A stretch of DNA of 64,000 nucleotides from Trueperella abortisuis (lineage in GTDB: Bacteria; Actinomycetota; Actinomycetes; Actinomycetales; Actinomycetaceae), in contig NZ_JAUSQL010000001.1 of assembly GCF_030811095.1 (NCBI RefSeq), positions 2,356,001 through 2,420,000 on the forward strand. The letters run 5' to 3'. The notes beneath the pieces were generated by a model. The model was given only the letters and a program-made list of their open reading frames with translations. It was not told the origin of the DNA and did not search any database. The first letter of the stretch is position 1. Every line of letters begins with the position of its first letter. A program made the position numbers and the translations under genes. Positions 17,896 through 27,970 of this stretch are shown piece after piece.

Positions 17896-17897
17896 CG

Positions 17898-20009
17898 ATG
17901 GGTTTCCCGACGACGTCCGATTCGGCCGCGTTCAACCGCGCGCCGTTCCACTCCCCCGCGCTCGACTCGGCCACATTCGGCGTCCAGCCGTCGATCCCGA
18001 TCGTGGACGCGCGCCCGCTCGACGTCGTCATGCTCAGCACGGACCCGCTCACCGCCTCGGTCCCACACTGGCTCGCGGAGGGGCTGCGCGGGGAGTGCAT
18101 CGTCCACCACATGGCAGGCATCGAGGAGTTGCGCGAGCGGGAGGGGGAGCTGGATGAGCTGGCGGTCATCACGCTCACCGTAGACAAGCACGGCCTTGCC
18201 GCGCACCACCCCGTCTACGAGTTCATCACCGAACCTGGCCACGAGGACATCCGCGTGGTACTGCTGACCACGGAGCGGGAGGTCAGCGGCCTGTCCACGC
18301 TCGCCGACTCCAACCGGCTCGACCTGCTCGCCTACCTCCCCGATGTCCCGCGCCTGCCCTTCACCCGCGACATCCGCACCCAGCTGCGCCGCTACCGCAA
18401 GAACACGCGTGTCAAGGCGGGCGGGCGCCGCGAGCGCGCCACTGTCGACGAACGATTCGCCCTCAACCTCGACGCCTCCGACCTGGAGATCGTCCACCGG
18501 ATCGTTGAGCTCGCCGACGAGCTGCTCGGCTATCAGCCGCGCGTCCACCACCCGCCCAACACGCGCCTGACCACCGAGGGCGAGCGGGTCGAGGAGATCA
18601 CGCTGGCGCTGTCGGGGCAGGTCGCCCTCGAGATGCGTTCCGACGTCGGCGCGGTCACCATGCATCGCTCCACAACGGGGCGGCTCATCGGCATGCTCGC
18701 CCTGACCTCGGGCCGCAACGCGTTCTTCACCTCCCGCACGACAACAAACGTGGTCGCCGTCCAGCTCACCTTCGAGCAGATGAACTACATCTGGAGCCAC
18801 AGTTCCGAGATCCCCTCGCTGGTGGCGGCCCTGTTTGTGCGCTCCTTCGACCGTCGCCTGCGCCGCTCTGAGGACATCCAGATCGAGCAGGTGGAGCTCA
18901 CCGCCGAGCTTGAGCGCGAACGCGCCAACCTCGCCCAGGCGCTCAGCAACCTCGAGGCGGCCCGCGCCGAGCTGATGAGCCAGGCCCGCTTCGCCTCGCT
19001 CGGTGAGCTCGCGGCCGGCGTCGCCCACGAACTCAACAACCCCATGGCCGCCATCGAGCGCATCGGGGATCATCTGTACGACGACGTCCACGCCCTAGCT
19101 CGCACCGCGAAGGACCAGAAGTGGGCGCGGCGGGTGCTGGCGGCAATGGACGGCGCCCACGGAGCTGCCTCGCTCACCACCCGCGAGGAGCGCCAGGTCC
19201 GCCGCGAGCTGGAGAAAGCGCTGGGGGATCGGGCGGCTGCCCAACGGCTGGTGCTGGCCGGCATCCACGACCCCGCCTTCGCCACGGAGATTAAGCGCTC
19301 GCGCGGCATCGACGTGGAGACCGTGGAGCTGGCGGCGTCAATCGGCACGGGCCTGCGCAACATCTCAACGGCGACCCACCGCGTGACGGAGCTCGTCGCC
19401 TCGCTGCGCTCCTATGCGCGCCCGGACGGCGATCCGATCACGGATGTTGACGTTCACGTCGGGCTCGACGACACCCTCCGGCTCGTCTCTCACCGCCTGC
19501 TCAACGTCAAGGTCGAACGCGATTTCCACACCATCCCCCACATCACCGGCAACCCCGGCCAGCTCTCGCAGGTGTGGACGAACCTCATCACCAACGCCGC
19601 CGAGGCGATGGCCGACCAGCCCGATGCCCGCATCCGCATCACGACGGGTGTGGACGGGCCGAACGTCATCGTCGCGATCGCGGACAACGGCCCCGGCATC
19701 GCGCCCGAGATCCAGAAAAACATGTTCGAGCCGCGCTTCACCACGAAGGGTGGCCAGGTGCGTTTCGGGATGGGGATCGGGCTGTCGGTAGTGCGCAACA
19801 TGGTCTCGCGCCACGGCGGCACCGTCCGCGTCGACACCGGCCCGGGCAGCACCACCTTCACCGTCTCGCTTCCGATCGCCGGCCCTCCGGCGGCTTCCCC
19901 CGGCCCGGCGGCTTCCCCCGGCGTGGCGGCGGACGACCCCACCGCCATCCACCGACCCGACCACATCCCCCTCAGACCAACCCACACCACCGAGCAGGAG
20001 GAATCATGA
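17898..20009 (+). CDS. sensor histidine kinase with cNMP-binding-like domain
   Basis: 703 residues, no membrane segments. An N-terminal domain (1-170) of unknown type is followed by a cyclic-nucleotide-binding-like beta barrel (about 190-310, TRLTTEGERVEEITLALSGQ), a coiled coil (about 320-365), the phospho-acceptor region LGELAAGVAHELNNP (His near 377) and an ATPase domain (NLITNAAEAM, DNGPGI, GMGIGLSVV). The tail is Pro-rich. ATG 17898 sits two bases after the symporter stop; the frame runs back to 17409 inside the symporter and is ignored. The ATGA overlap with the next gene shows coupling. The trigger may be a small nucleotide or the N-terminal domain; no ligand can be assigned. Confidence 0.93.
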   Translation: MGFPTTSDSAAFNRAPFHSPALDSATFGVQPSIPIVDARPLDVVMLSTDPLTASVPHWLAEGLRGECIVHHMAGIEELREREGELDELAVITLTVDKHGLAAHHPVYEFITEPGHEDIRVVLLTTEREVSGLSTLADSNRLDLLAYLPDVPRLPFTRDIRTQLRRYRKNTRVKAGGRRERATVDERFALNLDASDLEIVHRIVELADELLGYQPRVHHPPNTRLTTEGERVEEITLALSGQVALEMRSDVGAVTMHRSTTGRLIGMLALTSGRNAFFTSRTTTNVVAVQLTFEQMNYIWSHSSEIPSLVAALFVRSFDRRLRRSEDIQIEQVELTAELERERANLAQALSNLEAARAELMSQARFASLGELAAGVAHELNNPMAAIERIGDHLYDDVHALARTAKDQKWARRVLAAMDGAHGAASLTTREERQVRRELEKALGDRAAAQRLVLAGIHDPAFATEIKRSRGIDVETVELAASIGTGLRNISTATHRVTELVASLRSYARPDGDPITDVDVHVGLDDTLRLVSHRLLNVKVERDFHTIPHITGNPGQLSQVWTNLITNAAEAMADQPDARIRITTGVDGPNVIVAIADNGPGIAPEIQKNMFEPRFTTKGGQVRFGMGIGLSVVRNMVSRHGGTVRVDTGPGSTTFTVSLPIAGPPAASPGPAASPGVAADDPTAIHRPDHIPLRPTHTTEQEES

Positions 20010-20494
20010 AACTTGCGATTCTCATCGTCGAGGACGAGCCGGAGGTGCGTGCCTCCATCGAGCGCGACCTCATTGACTTCGCCGACGTCGCCCGCATCGA
20101 ACCCGCCGAGGACGTCGAGGACGCCTGGGAGGTGGTCGACGAGATCGACGGCGCCGGCGATGCGCTCGCGCTCGCACTGTGCGACCACCGCATGCCCGGC
20201 ACCACCGGCGTGGACTTCCTCGTGCAGATGATGGACGACGAACGCACCGTTGACACCCGCAAGGTGCTCGTGACCGGGCAGGCCGACCTGTCCGACACGA
20301 TCCGTGCCGTCAACGATGCCGATCTTGAGCACTACATCGCCAAGCCCTGGCAACCCGAGGAGCTGCGCAGGATCGTCAGGCAGATGCTGACCGACTACGT
20401 GGAAATCACCGGGATCAACCCGTTGCCGCACCTGGCCGTGCTCGATCCGGAGCGCGCGATGGAGCTAGCCCGGGACTTCTCGATCGCCGACTAA
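20006..20494 (+). CDS. stand-alone receiver-domain response regulator
   Basis: 162 residues, made of one receiver domain (EDEP near residue 9, phospho-acceptor Asp60 in LCDHRMPG, VTGQAD near 90, Lys113 in IAKPW) and a short helical tail. There is no DNA-binding domain, so output is probably by protein contact or phosphorelay. The start overlaps the kinase stop (ATGA). A palindrome follows and separates it from the convergent moeB. Confidence 0.93.
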   Translation: MKLAILIVEDEPEVRASIERDLIDFADVARIEPAEDVEDAWEVVDEIDGAGDALALALCDHRMPGTTGVDFLVQMMDDERTVDTRKVLVTGQADLSDTIRAVNDADLEHYIAKPWQPEELRRIVRQMLTDYVEITGINPLPHLAVLDPERAMELARDFSIAD

Positions 20495-20511
20495 CCCGGA
20501 GGTGGTTCCTT

Positions 20512-20571
20512 CGTGGGACGATTTGAGCCGTATCTTCGTATATATAAAGATACGGCTCAAATCGTCCCACG
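20512..20571. terminator. 25-bp perfect palindrome between the receiver gene and moeB
   Basis: Two 25-base arms, with GGGACGATTTGAGCCG inside the left arm, surround the loop CGTATATATA. Sister of 11802-11865; the differences between the two copies occur in pairs that keep the stem intact. Confidence 0.75.
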
Positions 20572-20616
20572 TAGGGCGCTCACCAGCCCGCTCATCGGCA
20601 AAGCGGGCCGGGAGCG

Positions 20617-21462
20617 TCACCGCGGGGCGAAGGGGATCTCCTGCGTGCGAGCAGCCAAAACGTCGAGGAAGAGCACGCGCCCGACGAGCGGGCGGCCCGT
20701 GCCGGTGATGAGCTTGATCGCCTCGGCAGCCATGACCGCACCCGCCTGGCCGGGGACGGCACCCATCAGCCCCACCTCGGCGGTGGTGGGCAAGGATCCG
20801 GCGGGCGGTTCGACCGGGAAAAGATCGCGCAAACACAGCCCGTTCGGGCCGGGGAAGCCGGCGGCCACCGCCCGCGGCCCGGTCCAGAACACCGACACCT
20901 GCGCCTGCCAGCCGAGCAGTGCGCCCCACACCACGGGGATGCCGGCCCGCGCAGCGGCGTCGGAGATCAGGAAACGGGTTTGCAGGTTGTCGGTGCCGTC
21001 GAGGACGAGGTCCCAGCCGGCGAACACCCCATCGACGTTGTCCTGCGTCAGCCGCACCGGGAAAGTCTGGACGGCCAGGTCCGGGTTGAGCTCCTTGAGC
21101 CGGCGCGCCGCCGAATCAACCTTCAGCTCCCCGATCGCGGCCGTCGAGTGGATGACCTGGCGCTGAAGATTGGTTATATCCACGCGGTCGGCGTCGACGA
21201 CGCCGACCGCGCCAACTCCCGCCGCCGCCAGATACAGCAGTGCGGGCGAGCCTAGGCCGCCGGCCCCCACCATAAGCACGCGCGCGCCCAGCAGCCTCCG
21301 CTGCCCAAGCTCGCCGATCTCCTCCCGCGCAATGTGCCGCGCGTAGCGTTCCCGCTGGTCGGGGGTCAGCTCGGGGCCCGGCTCGACGAGCGCCGCAATC
21401 GTAACGCCGCGCCGCGCCGGCTCGCCCGCGGGCCCCTCGCCAGCCCCGGCTCCATGACGCAC
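20617..21462 (-). CDS. moeB: molybdopterin-synthase adenylyltransferase (MoeB/ThiF family)
   Basis: About 281 residues. It adenylates the C-terminal Gly-Gly of MoaD before sulfur transfer. The nucleotide-binding VLMVGAGGLGSPALLYLAAAG lies near residue 48, NLQRQVIHS near 83, DGTDNLQTRFLISDA near 130 and the C-terminal LITGTGRPLVGR. The zinc-binding CxxC pairs of E. coli MoeB are absent, and there is no rhodanese domain. The GTG at 21462 is preferred (GAGGGG seven bases upstream); GTG 21468 is possible. It follows moaD by a few bases in the same operon. Confidence 0.92.
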   Translation of the reverse strand: MRHGAGAGEGPAGEPARRGVTIAALVEPGPELTPDQRERYARHIAREEIGELGQRRLLGARVLMVGAGGLGSPALLYLAAAGVGAVGVVDADRVDITNLQRQVIHSTAAIGELKVDSAARRLKELNPDLAVQTFPVRLTQDNVDGVFAGWDLVLDGTDNLQTRFLISDAAARAGIPVVWGALLGWQAQVSVFWTGPRAVAAGFPGPNGLCLRDLFPVEPPAGSLPTTAEVGLMGAVPGQAGAVMAAEAIKLITGTGRPLVGRVLFLDVLAARTQEIPFAPR

Positions 21463-21473
21463 ACTCACGCCCC

Positions 21474-21734
21474 TCAGCCGCCCGCAAACGGGGGCAGGAC
21501 GTCCACCCTCGGATCGTCGGGCAGGATCGCCGTCCTCTCGGCGTGCTTGCCATTGACCAGGAACGAACACAGCCCGAGCACGCGCTCGAGGCGTTCAGGA
21601 TCGGCCGGGGCGACGGCGCCGTGAACGCTGGCCACCAGCTCCTCCACCGTGGCGCCGCGCGCAACCTCCACGGACACGGCCTCGGCTCCGGCGGCGTCAG
21701 CGGCCGCCGCAAACAGGCGAAGGTGAGCGATCAT
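21474..21734 (-). CDS. moaD: molybdopterin synthase sulfur carrier subunit MoaD
   Basis: 86 residues with a ubiquitin-like fold. It ends in LPPFAGG, the Gly-Gly tail that is adenylated by MoeB and converted to a thiocarboxylate. [14 protein letters not shown] near residue 56 and VDVLPP are typical. The ATG overlaps the stop of the upstream P-type ATPase gene (ATGA), so a carrier for cofactor synthesis is translationally coupled to a cation pump. Its partner MoaE is encoded at 8546-8968. Confidence 0.93.
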   Translation of the reverse strand: MIAHLRLFAAAADAAGAEAVSVEVARGATVEELVASVHGAVAPADPERLERVLGLCSFLVNGKHAERTAILPDDPRVDVLPPFAGG

Positions 21735-24157
21735 GCGGCCTCCTCGAAGAACGGCTCCGGTTTCCACAGGGGCATGGGCTGCGCCGAACGCGCCCGGATG
21801 ATCCACCACAGTGCTTCGACCACGAGCGCGCCGCCCACCCCGATGAGGGTGGCCGTCCACATCATTGCCGCGTTCGACGAGTCGAGCATGAAGATCTGCT
21901 GGGTGACGTCCCACGTGAAGATGACGCCGTACCCGGCCAGCGGCAACACCACCAGGGCCAGCTTCCACGGGGACAGCGGACGGGCAATGCAGAACAGCAC
22001 CCAGGAGGAGGGGATGATGAGCGCCACGAGCGCCGCCGTCGACTCCTGCACGTGCACGGCCGGCACGTCCCAGCCGGAGGCAACCATGTAGGCCAGGAAC
22101 GACGACGCCCCGACGACGACGCCGGCCGGCACCGCGAATCGCAATACCCGGCGCACAAAGTTCGGCCGCGCCCGGTTGTGATTCGGGGGCAGGGCGAGGA
22201 TGAAGGCGGGGATGCCGATGGTGAACCAGCCGGTGATCGTCACGTGGATCGGCATGAAGGGGAAGGGCACGGCGGCTAGGATCACGAGGATCGCGAGGAA
22301 GGCCGAGTAGATCGTCTTCGTGAGGAACAGGTTGGCCACCCGCTCGATGTTGCCGATCACGCGCCGGCCCTCAGCCACCACGTGCGGGAGGGTGGCGAAA
22401 CGGTTGTCGAGGAGCACGATCTTCGCCACCGCACGGGTGGCCGCCGAGCCCGAGCCCATTGCCACGCCGATGTCGGCGTCCTTCAGGGCCAGCACGTCGT
22501 TGACGCCGTCGCCGGTCATGGCCACCGTGTGCCCGTTGGCTTGGAGGGCTTTGACCATCTCCTGCTTCTGGTCGGGGCGCACCCGCCCAAACACGCGGTT
22601 GTCCTCGATCGTGCGGGCGAAGTCGGCGGGCTCGATACGCCGGGCATCGACGGGCGTGCCCTGCTCGACGCCGAGGCGCTCGGTCACCGCCCCCACGGAC
22701 GCCGCGTTGTCACCCGAGATGACCTTGACCTCCACGTCCTGCTCGGCGAAGAACTCGAGGGTGTCGCGGGCGTCGGGCCGGATCTTCTGCTCGAAGATGA
22801 TGAGGGCCAGCGGCGTCACGACGCCGGGGGCGCCCTCCTCGCCAACCTCTCGTTGTGCCCGGCCCAGCATGAGGACGCGGCGGCCCGTGGCCCCAACCTC
22901 CTCGGCGCGCGCGGCAGCCGGGTGGTCGCCGCCGAGCACGTCGGGGGCGCCCATCACGTAGGTGACCCGGCCCGTTTGCCCGGCCTCGGGCCGGGCAAAC
23001 GTCGCGCCCGACCACTTCGTGGCCGAGCTGAACGGCGCCCGCTCGACCACCTCCCACTTCTCGCCTTCGGCCGGGAACTGCTCGGCGATGGCCTGCGCGG
23101 TGGCGTTGGGGTCGGGGTCGGTGGCGACCAGCTGCGCCAGGACCTGCGCGCACCGGGCCCCCTCGTCAGATCCGCCGGCCGCGCCCTCGTGAGCGACCCG
23201 CCCGTCGCCGATCACCTCGAGCTCGGAGAAGACGAGCGTGTTCTCCGTCAACGTCCCGGTCTTGTCCGCGCACACCACATCCACGCGCGCGAGCCCCTCA
23301 ATCGCGGGCAGCTCCTGGACCAGGCATTGGCGCTTGCCCAGGCGGATCACTCCGAGCGCGAACGCCGTGGACGTGATCAGCACCAAGCCCTCCGGCACCA
23401 TCGGCACCAGCGCGCCCGTGATCTCGAGGACGACCGAGCGGTAATCGTGGACCCCACCGCGCGTCTGCGAGTAGATCGTCAGCAGACCCACCGGGATGAG
23501 CACCCACGTGATGTAGGTGAGGATCTTGTTGATACCCGCTTGCAACTCCGAGTGGGCGAGCGAAAATCGCGAAGCCTCCGCGGCGAGCTTCGCCGCATAC
23601 GACTCCGCGCCCACCTTCGTCACCTCGTAGTCCCCCGAGCCGGAGACCACGAACGAACCCGACATGATCGGATCGCCCGGCGCCTTACGCACCGCGTCCG
23701 ACTCACCGGTCAGATTCGACTCGTCCACGGACAGGTAATCCGACGCCACGACCACGCCGTCAACCACGATCTGGTTTCCGGCACCGACCCGGACGACGTC
23801 GTCAAGCACCAGGTCCTCTTGCGCCACCTCGGCAAGCTCCCCGTCGCGCCACACGCGCGGCCGCTCCGCGCCCACGATCACCAACGACTCCAGCGTGCGT
23901 TTCGCGCGCAACTCTTGGACGATACCGATCCCCGAGTTCACCACGATGAGCAGGCCAAACGCCCCATTGACGAGCGAACCCGTGGTCATCACCATGACGA
24001 ACAACACGAACAAGATCGCGTTGATCCGCGTGAACACATTCTGGCGCACGATCTGCCCCACCGTCTTCCCCGTGCGCGGGGGAAGTTCGTTGGCGCGACC
24101 GTCACGACGTCGTTCGTCGACCTCCGCCGACGATAGGCCGAGCGTTGTGGCGGACAT
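21731..24157 (-). CDS. CtpE-like cation-transporting P-type ATPase
   Basis: 808 residues. Actuator motif LTGES near residue 140, TM4 motif [16 protein letters not shown] near 255, phosphorylation site DKTGTLTEN near 298 and hinge [21 protein letters not shown] near 560 are in order. There are about ten membrane segments. The PEGL in TM4 and the compact length match the CtpE type, linked to calcium uptake in mycobacteria; the substrate here is inferred only. AGAGGTAAC precedes the ATG. It begins one base after the DUF1846 stop and overlaps moaD, so it is the second gene of a four-gene operon. Confidence 0.92.
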   Translation of the reverse strand: MSATTLGLSSAEVDERRRDGRANELPPRTGKTVGQIVRQNVFTRINAILFVLFVMVMTTGSLVNGAFGLLIVVNSGIGIVQELRAKRTLESLVIVGAERPRVWRDGELAEVAQEDLVLDDVVRVGAGNQIVVDGVVVASDYLSVDESNLTGESDAVRKAPGDPIMSGSFVVSGSGDYEVTKVGAESYAAKLAAEASRFSLAHSELQAGINKILTYITWVLIPVGLLTIYSQTRGGVHDYRSVVLEITGALVPMVPEGLVLITSTAFALGVIRLGKRQCLVQELPAIEGLARVDVVCADKTGTLTENTLVFSELEVIGDGRVAHEGAAGGSDEGARCAQVLAQLVATDPDPNATAQAIAEQFPAEGEKWEVVERAPFSSATKWSGATFARPEAGQTGRVTYVMGAPDVLGGDHPAAARAEEVGATGRRVLMLGRAQREVGEEGAPGVVTPLALIIFEQKIRPDARDTLEFFAEQDVEVKVISGDNAASVGAVTERLGVEQGTPVDARRIEPADFARTIEDNRVFGRVRPDQKQEMVKALQANGHTVAMTGDGVNDVLALKDADIGVAMGSGSAATRAVAKIVLLDNRFATLPHVVAEGRRVIGNIERVANLFLTKTIYSAFLAILVILAAVPFPFMPIHVTITGWFTIGIPAFILALPPNHNRARPNFVRRVLRFAVPAGVVVGASSFLAYMVASGWDVPAVHVQESTAALVALIIPSSWVLFCIARPLSPWKLALVVLPLAGYGVIFTWDVTQQIFMLDSSNAAMMWTATLIGVGGALVVEALWWIIRARSAQPMPLWKPEPFFEEAA

Positions 24158-24158
24158 G

Positions 24159-25676
24159 TTACCTCTTCCTGTAAAGCGTCTTGCGCTGGTAGTGCGGCTC
24201 GGACGTGACGAGGATCCCCAGGTTGCGGAAAATTCCCTCATCCACCGTGCCCAGGATCGTTGTGGTGTGGACGTCGCAGCCCTCGAGGTTGCGCAGCTGC
24301 TCAAGCGCGCGCCGAGCCTCCGGCGACGTCGACGCCGACACCGACAGCGCGATCAGCACCTCATCCGTGTGCAGGCGCGGGTTACGCGAACCCAGGTGCT
24401 CCGTCTTCAACGTCTGGATCGGCTCGATCGCATCACGCGACAGCAGGTGCACCTCCGGGTCGATTCCCGCCAGGTACTTGAGCGCGTTAAGCAGCATCGC
24501 CGCCGAGCACCCCAGCAGCGGGGAGGTCTTGCCCGTGATGATCGTTCCGTCGCGCAACTCGATCGCGCAGCCCGGCTCGCCCGTGGCCCTCTCGACCGCG
24601 AGCGCCGGCTCCACCACTCGGCGCTCCTCCACCGTGATGCCGGCCTCCGCCATGATCAGCGCGATCCGGTCCGACTGGACCGGATCCATGTCGTTGGCCG
24701 CCTCTTCCACCAGCGCCTTGTAGTACCGGCGCACGATCTCCTGGCGGGAGGCCCGCCGCACCACGGCGTCGTCACTGATGCACATCCCCGCCATGTTCAC
24801 GCCCATGTCGGTGGGGGACTGGTAGGGCGACTCGCCCATCATCATCTCCAGCAACGAGCGCAGCAGCGGGAAGACGTCGACGTCCCGGTTGTAGGAGGTC
24901 ACCTGCTTGCCGTAGGCCGCCAGGTGGTAGGGGTCGATAACGTTGTTGTCCTCCAGGTCGGCTGTCGCCGCCTCGTAGGCCAAATTCACCGGGTGCTCCA
25001 GTGCCACGTTCCAGATCGGGAACGTCTCAAACTTCGCGTAGCCCGCGCGAATACCGCGCTTAAACTCGTGGTAAATCTGCGACAGGCAGGTGGCGAGCTT
25101 GCCCGAACCCGGGCCCGGCGCCGTGACCACGATAAGGTCGCGGCTGGTTTGCACGTAGTCGTTACGGCCAAGGCCCTCCTCCGACACGATCAGTTTCGTG
25201 TTCGACGGGTAGCCCGGGATCGTGTAGTGGTGGGCCACCTTCAGGCCCAGCCTCTCCAGCCGATCCGAGAACTGGTGTGCCTGGCGGTTGCCAGCCTCCA
25301 GCTGCGTCATCACCACGTTCTCCACCAGGAAGCCACGCTCGCGGAACACATCGACGAGGCGCAGCACGTCCTCCTCGTAGGGGATCTGCAGGTCCGCGCG
25401 CTTCTTCTGGCGCTGAATATCCTTCGCGTTAAGGCACACTAGGATCTCGATCTGATCCTTGATCTGCTCGAGCATCACGATCTTGTTGTCCGGGGTAAAC
25501 CCCGGCAGCACGCGCGAAGCGTGGTTATCATCAAAAAGCTTGCCGCCCATCTCCAGGTAGAGCTTGCCGCCGATCTGTTCGCGGCGCTCGCGGATGTGAG
25601 CCGACTGCATGTCGATGTACTTTTGCCGATTAAATCCGATCGACGACGGGGTGGGGCCGGGTAAAACTTGCGACAC
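24159..25676 (-). CDS. DUF1846 domain protein
   Basis: 505 residues, the full length of the family. Characteristic stretches are [20 protein letters not shown] near residue 10, [20 protein letters not shown] near 180, and [15 protein letters not shown] near 325. PGPGSGK resembles a nucleotide-binding loop. The enzymatic role is not established as far as I know. GTG 25676 has AAGGAG five bases upstream. It is the first gene of the operon with the P-type ATPase, moaD and moeB (gaps of 1, -4 and about 11 bases). Confidence 0.92.
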   Translation of the reverse strand: MSQVLPGPTPSSIGFNRQKYIDMQSAHIRERREQIGGKLYLEMGGKLFDDNHASRVLPGFTPDNKIVMLEQIKDQIEILVCLNAKDIQRQKKRADLQIPYEEDVLRLVDVFRERGFLVENVVMTQLEAGNRQAHQFSDRLERLGLKVAHHYTIPGYPSNTKLIVSEEGLGRNDYVQTSRDLIVVTAPGPGSGKLATCLSQIYHEFKRGIRAGYAKFETFPIWNVALEHPVNLAYEAATADLEDNNVIDPYHLAAYGKQVTSYNRDVDVFPLLRSLLEMMMGESPYQSPTDMGVNMAGMCISDDAVVRRASRQEIVRRYYKALVEEAANDMDPVQSDRIALIMAEAGITVEERRVVEPALAVERATGEPGCAIELRDGTIITGKTSPLLGCSAAMLLNALKYLAGIDPEVHLLSRDAIEPIQTLKTEHLGSRNPRLHTDEVLIALSVSASTSPEARRALEQLRNLEGCDVHTTTILGTVDEGIFRNLGILVTSEPHYQRKTLYRKR

Positions 25677-26095
25677 ATTTACTCCTTCGCGCCTCGCGCA
25701 ACAGCGCGCCGGGCTCTCGCCCGCCGCGCATCCTCCTTGGGCACACCGCCCGGGCGGGTGGGGTGCCGGGTTCACGCCTTGGGTCGCGTGGCCCGGAACC
25801 GTGCCGGAGCAAAAGTTCGCGGACTTCCACGACCTTCAACCTTCCTAGTGTAAACACGCGCGCCCGCGGGCGCGAAGCAGACCACGGTATGACAGGCCCG
25901 CAAGTGGCGTTTCTGCGCCGACGCCGTCGCTCGCTTTTCGCCCACCGTCGGGCGTGTCACAGGCTCGCCCCGGTCTCAGCGATCTTCGTCACCACGGCTT
26001 TTCTGGGCGCGGCTAGGTGTACTTCCGCGCGAGGTTGCTGGCGTGATGCGGGTGTTTGGCCGTCGATCCGCGGTAGGGCAGGTCCGCCCCACCGG
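25677..26095. other. gene-free upstream region of the DUF1846 operon
   Basis: No credible gene. It contains a GC palindrome CGCGCCCGCGGGCGCG near 25859 and presumably the promoter of the operon. Open frames here lack ribosome sites. Confidence 0.5.
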
Positions 26096-26172
26096 CCGAC
26101 ACTTCACTTGAACATTCCGGCTGCCGATCGCTATACGGGCCCGATGGGCGCCAGATTCATGACTTGTGTCGG
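26096..26172 (+). repeat. 77-bp short form of the CCGACAC element, copy C
   Basis: Starts CCGACACTTCACTTGAAC and ends GACTTGTGTCGG. It equals the 109-bp element minus its first 32 bases, showing that the core can exist alone. Confidence 0.85.
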
Positions 26173-26196
26173 GGCTCTGGCCGGTGCAGGTTCCGG

Positions 26197-27537
26197 CTAC
26201 GAGCGGCGCGGCTGACGGCGTCGTACGTCGATCAGCAAGCCCACAACGATCGCCGCCAGCGCCGGCGTCGTCCACCCCATCTGCAACTCGGAGGCGGGCA
26301 GCGCGTCGACCACGGGCTCAATCGCCTGGAAGCGCTCCGGGGCGGCGATCAGGCCCGCCTCGCAAAACGCCACGATCGCGGCGACGAGCGCGCCGAGCTT
26401 GTACGTCCAGTCGAGGGCGATCGGCATCGCCAGCTCAATCAACCCCAAACCCACAATCACGATCGCGATCGGGTAAATGAACTGGTTCAGCGGCGCCACG
26501 ACCTCCAGAATCGTCTCCAAGCCCAGGTTCGCCAGCGCGATCGACACAGCGATCTGCACCGCGATCACCACCGAGCGCGGCACCCTCCGCAGGAGCCGGT
26601 GGAAGTACGTCGTCGACGCCGTCAGCAGGCCGATCGCCGTCGTCAGGCAGGCCAGCAGGGTGATGATGCCGAAGATGACCTGACCCATCGAACCAAACAT
26701 TTGGCCGGCGACGGACGCGAGCAGCTCGGCTCCGTTCGTGAAACCCATGCCAGCCTGGCGCGAGCCGATCAGCGTGAGGCCGATGTAAACCGCCGCCAGG
26801 CACGTTCCCGAGACCAAGCCCGCCTTGGTCATGCCGGTGATCCGGGCCCGTCGGTTGGCGGCACCACGCTTCTTCAGCTCCGTCACGATCACGACGCCGA
26901 AGACGAACGTGGCCAGCACGTCCATCGTGTAGTAGCCCTTGATCATTCCGCCGGTCAGCGACGACGGCTCTGTCGAGACCGGGTTGTCAATCTGCGGCAG
27001 ACGAATGAGGGCCGCCACGATCAGCAGGGCCAGGAAGGCCAACAGCAGCGGGGTGAGGATGCCGCCCACGCGGTCGACCACCTTGCGCGGATTGACCAAA
27101 TACAGCGTCACCACCGCGAAAAACACCAGCGTGAAGATGAAAAGTGGCGCACCGCCGGCGTCGGCAGAATCGGAGACGAAGGGGCGGGTGGACATCTCGT
27201 AGGCGACGGTGGCCACGCGCGGCACGGCGTAGAGCATGCCCGTGGACAGGAAGACCGCGAGCGTGAAGAGGAAGCCGGCCGGGCGACCGATCCGCATCGC
27301 GATGCCGCCGATCCGCAGCTCGGAGGCAGTTTCCGTGGAGATGACGATCATCGCCAACACCGGTAGCGCCACTCCCGTGAGGAGGAAGCCGACCAGGACC
27401 GCCGGGAGCTGCGCGGCGGAGTTGGCCCCGATCATCACCGGGAAGATCAGGTTGCCCGCCCCGAAGAACATCGCGAAGAGCGCGAACCCTACGATGACGG
27501 AGGTTGGCATCCCTCGTTTTGCTGCCGGTGCGCTCAC
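26197..27537 (-). CDS. brnQ: branched-chain amino acid cation symporter (BrnQ/LIVCS family)
   Basis: 446 residues, about 12 membrane segments. It takes up leucine, isoleucine and valine with sodium or a proton. The N-terminal GFALFAMFFGAGNLIFPVMI is the family hallmark, with GMLYAVPRVATVAYE near residue 100. GTG 27537 lies behind GAGGGGAACACA. It is monocistronic, with the 77-bp repeat just beyond its 3' end. Confidence 0.94.
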   Translation of the reverse strand: MSAPAAKRGMPTSVIVGFALFAMFFGAGNLIFPVMIGANSAAQLPAVLVGFLLTGVALPVLAMIVISTETASELRIGGIAMRIGRPAGFLFTLAVFLSTGMLYAVPRVATVAYEMSTRPFVSDSADAGGAPLFIFTLVFFAVVTLYLVNPRKVVDRVGGILTPLLLAFLALLIVAALIRLPQIDNPVSTEPSSLTGGMIKGYYTMDVLATFVFGVVIVTELKKRGAANRRARITGMTKAGLVSGTCLAAVYIGLTLIGSRQAGMGFTNGAELLASVAGQMFGSMGQVIFGIITLLACLTTAIGLLTASTTYFHRLLRRVPRSVVIAVQIAVSIALANLGLETILEVVAPLNQFIYPIAIVIVGLGLIELAMPIALDWTYKLGALVAAIVAFCEAGLIAAPERFQAIEPVVDALPASELQMGWTTPALAAIVVGLLIDVRRRQPRRS

Positions 27538-27772
27538 TGTGTTCCCCTCATGTTTGGCTATGTGTCGGTGGCGCGGCGTGGCGCGCCATGCGCGACGAAA
27601 GTGCGCGGGCATAAACCCCCGCTAGGGCAGGCTACCCGCCGCCGCGGCCGCGAACATAGATCACCGGTCTCATTGTGGCCATGACTTTCGCCATGTTTGC
27701 GAACGTGCGAAAGCCGGCGCGCCCGACCGGGCGTGCGGCGCGGGCCGCGCCGGGCCGGCCGGGCGGGCATGA

Positions 27773-27812
27773 AAAATCCTCCGGCACAGGCGAACCCATA
27801 CCGGAGGAATTT
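27773..27812 (-). terminator. Rho-independent terminator of tRNA-Ser (CGA)
   Basis: Stem AATTCCTCCGG / CCGGAGGATT (one bulge position) with a 16-base loop, followed on the minus strand by TTTTT. It directly follows the tRNA. Confidence 0.8.
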
Positions 27813-27900
27813 GGCGGTGGAGGCGGGATTTGAACCCGCGGTAGCTATTAACTACACAGCATTTCGAGTGCTGCACCTTCGGCCGCTCGGACACTCCACC
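27812..27900 (-). tRNA. tRNA-Ser (CGA)
   Basis: 89 bases on the minus strand with a long variable arm. Acceptor GGTGGAG/CTCCACC, anticodon stem CAGCA/TGCTG around CTCGAAA (anticodon CGA), T arm CGGGTTCAAATCCCG and an encoded CCA. Reads codon UCG. Confidence 0.96.
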
Positions 27901-27970
27901 TCGGCACGTCATCTTAACCGAATTGCGCGCACGGGAGCAATTCCGCCGGGGTGAGACCGAACACCGTTCC

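Noticed and set aside
17409..17897. Upstream extension of the histidine kinase frame
   Set aside because: Lies inside the symporter gene; ATG 17898 right after the symporter stop is the natural start.
22382..24136. 584-codon plus-strand frame opposite the P-type ATPase gene
   Set aside because: It is antisense to a clearly conserved ATPase, rich in Arg/His/Asp as expected of a shadow frame, and has no domain or ribosome site.
23895..25442. 515-codon plus-strand frame opposite DUF1846
   Set aside because: Shadow of a conserved gene with implausible composition.
26164..27366. 400-codon plus-strand frame opposite brnQ
   Set aside because: Antisense shadow, dominated by Arg, Asp, Gln and His, no known domain.
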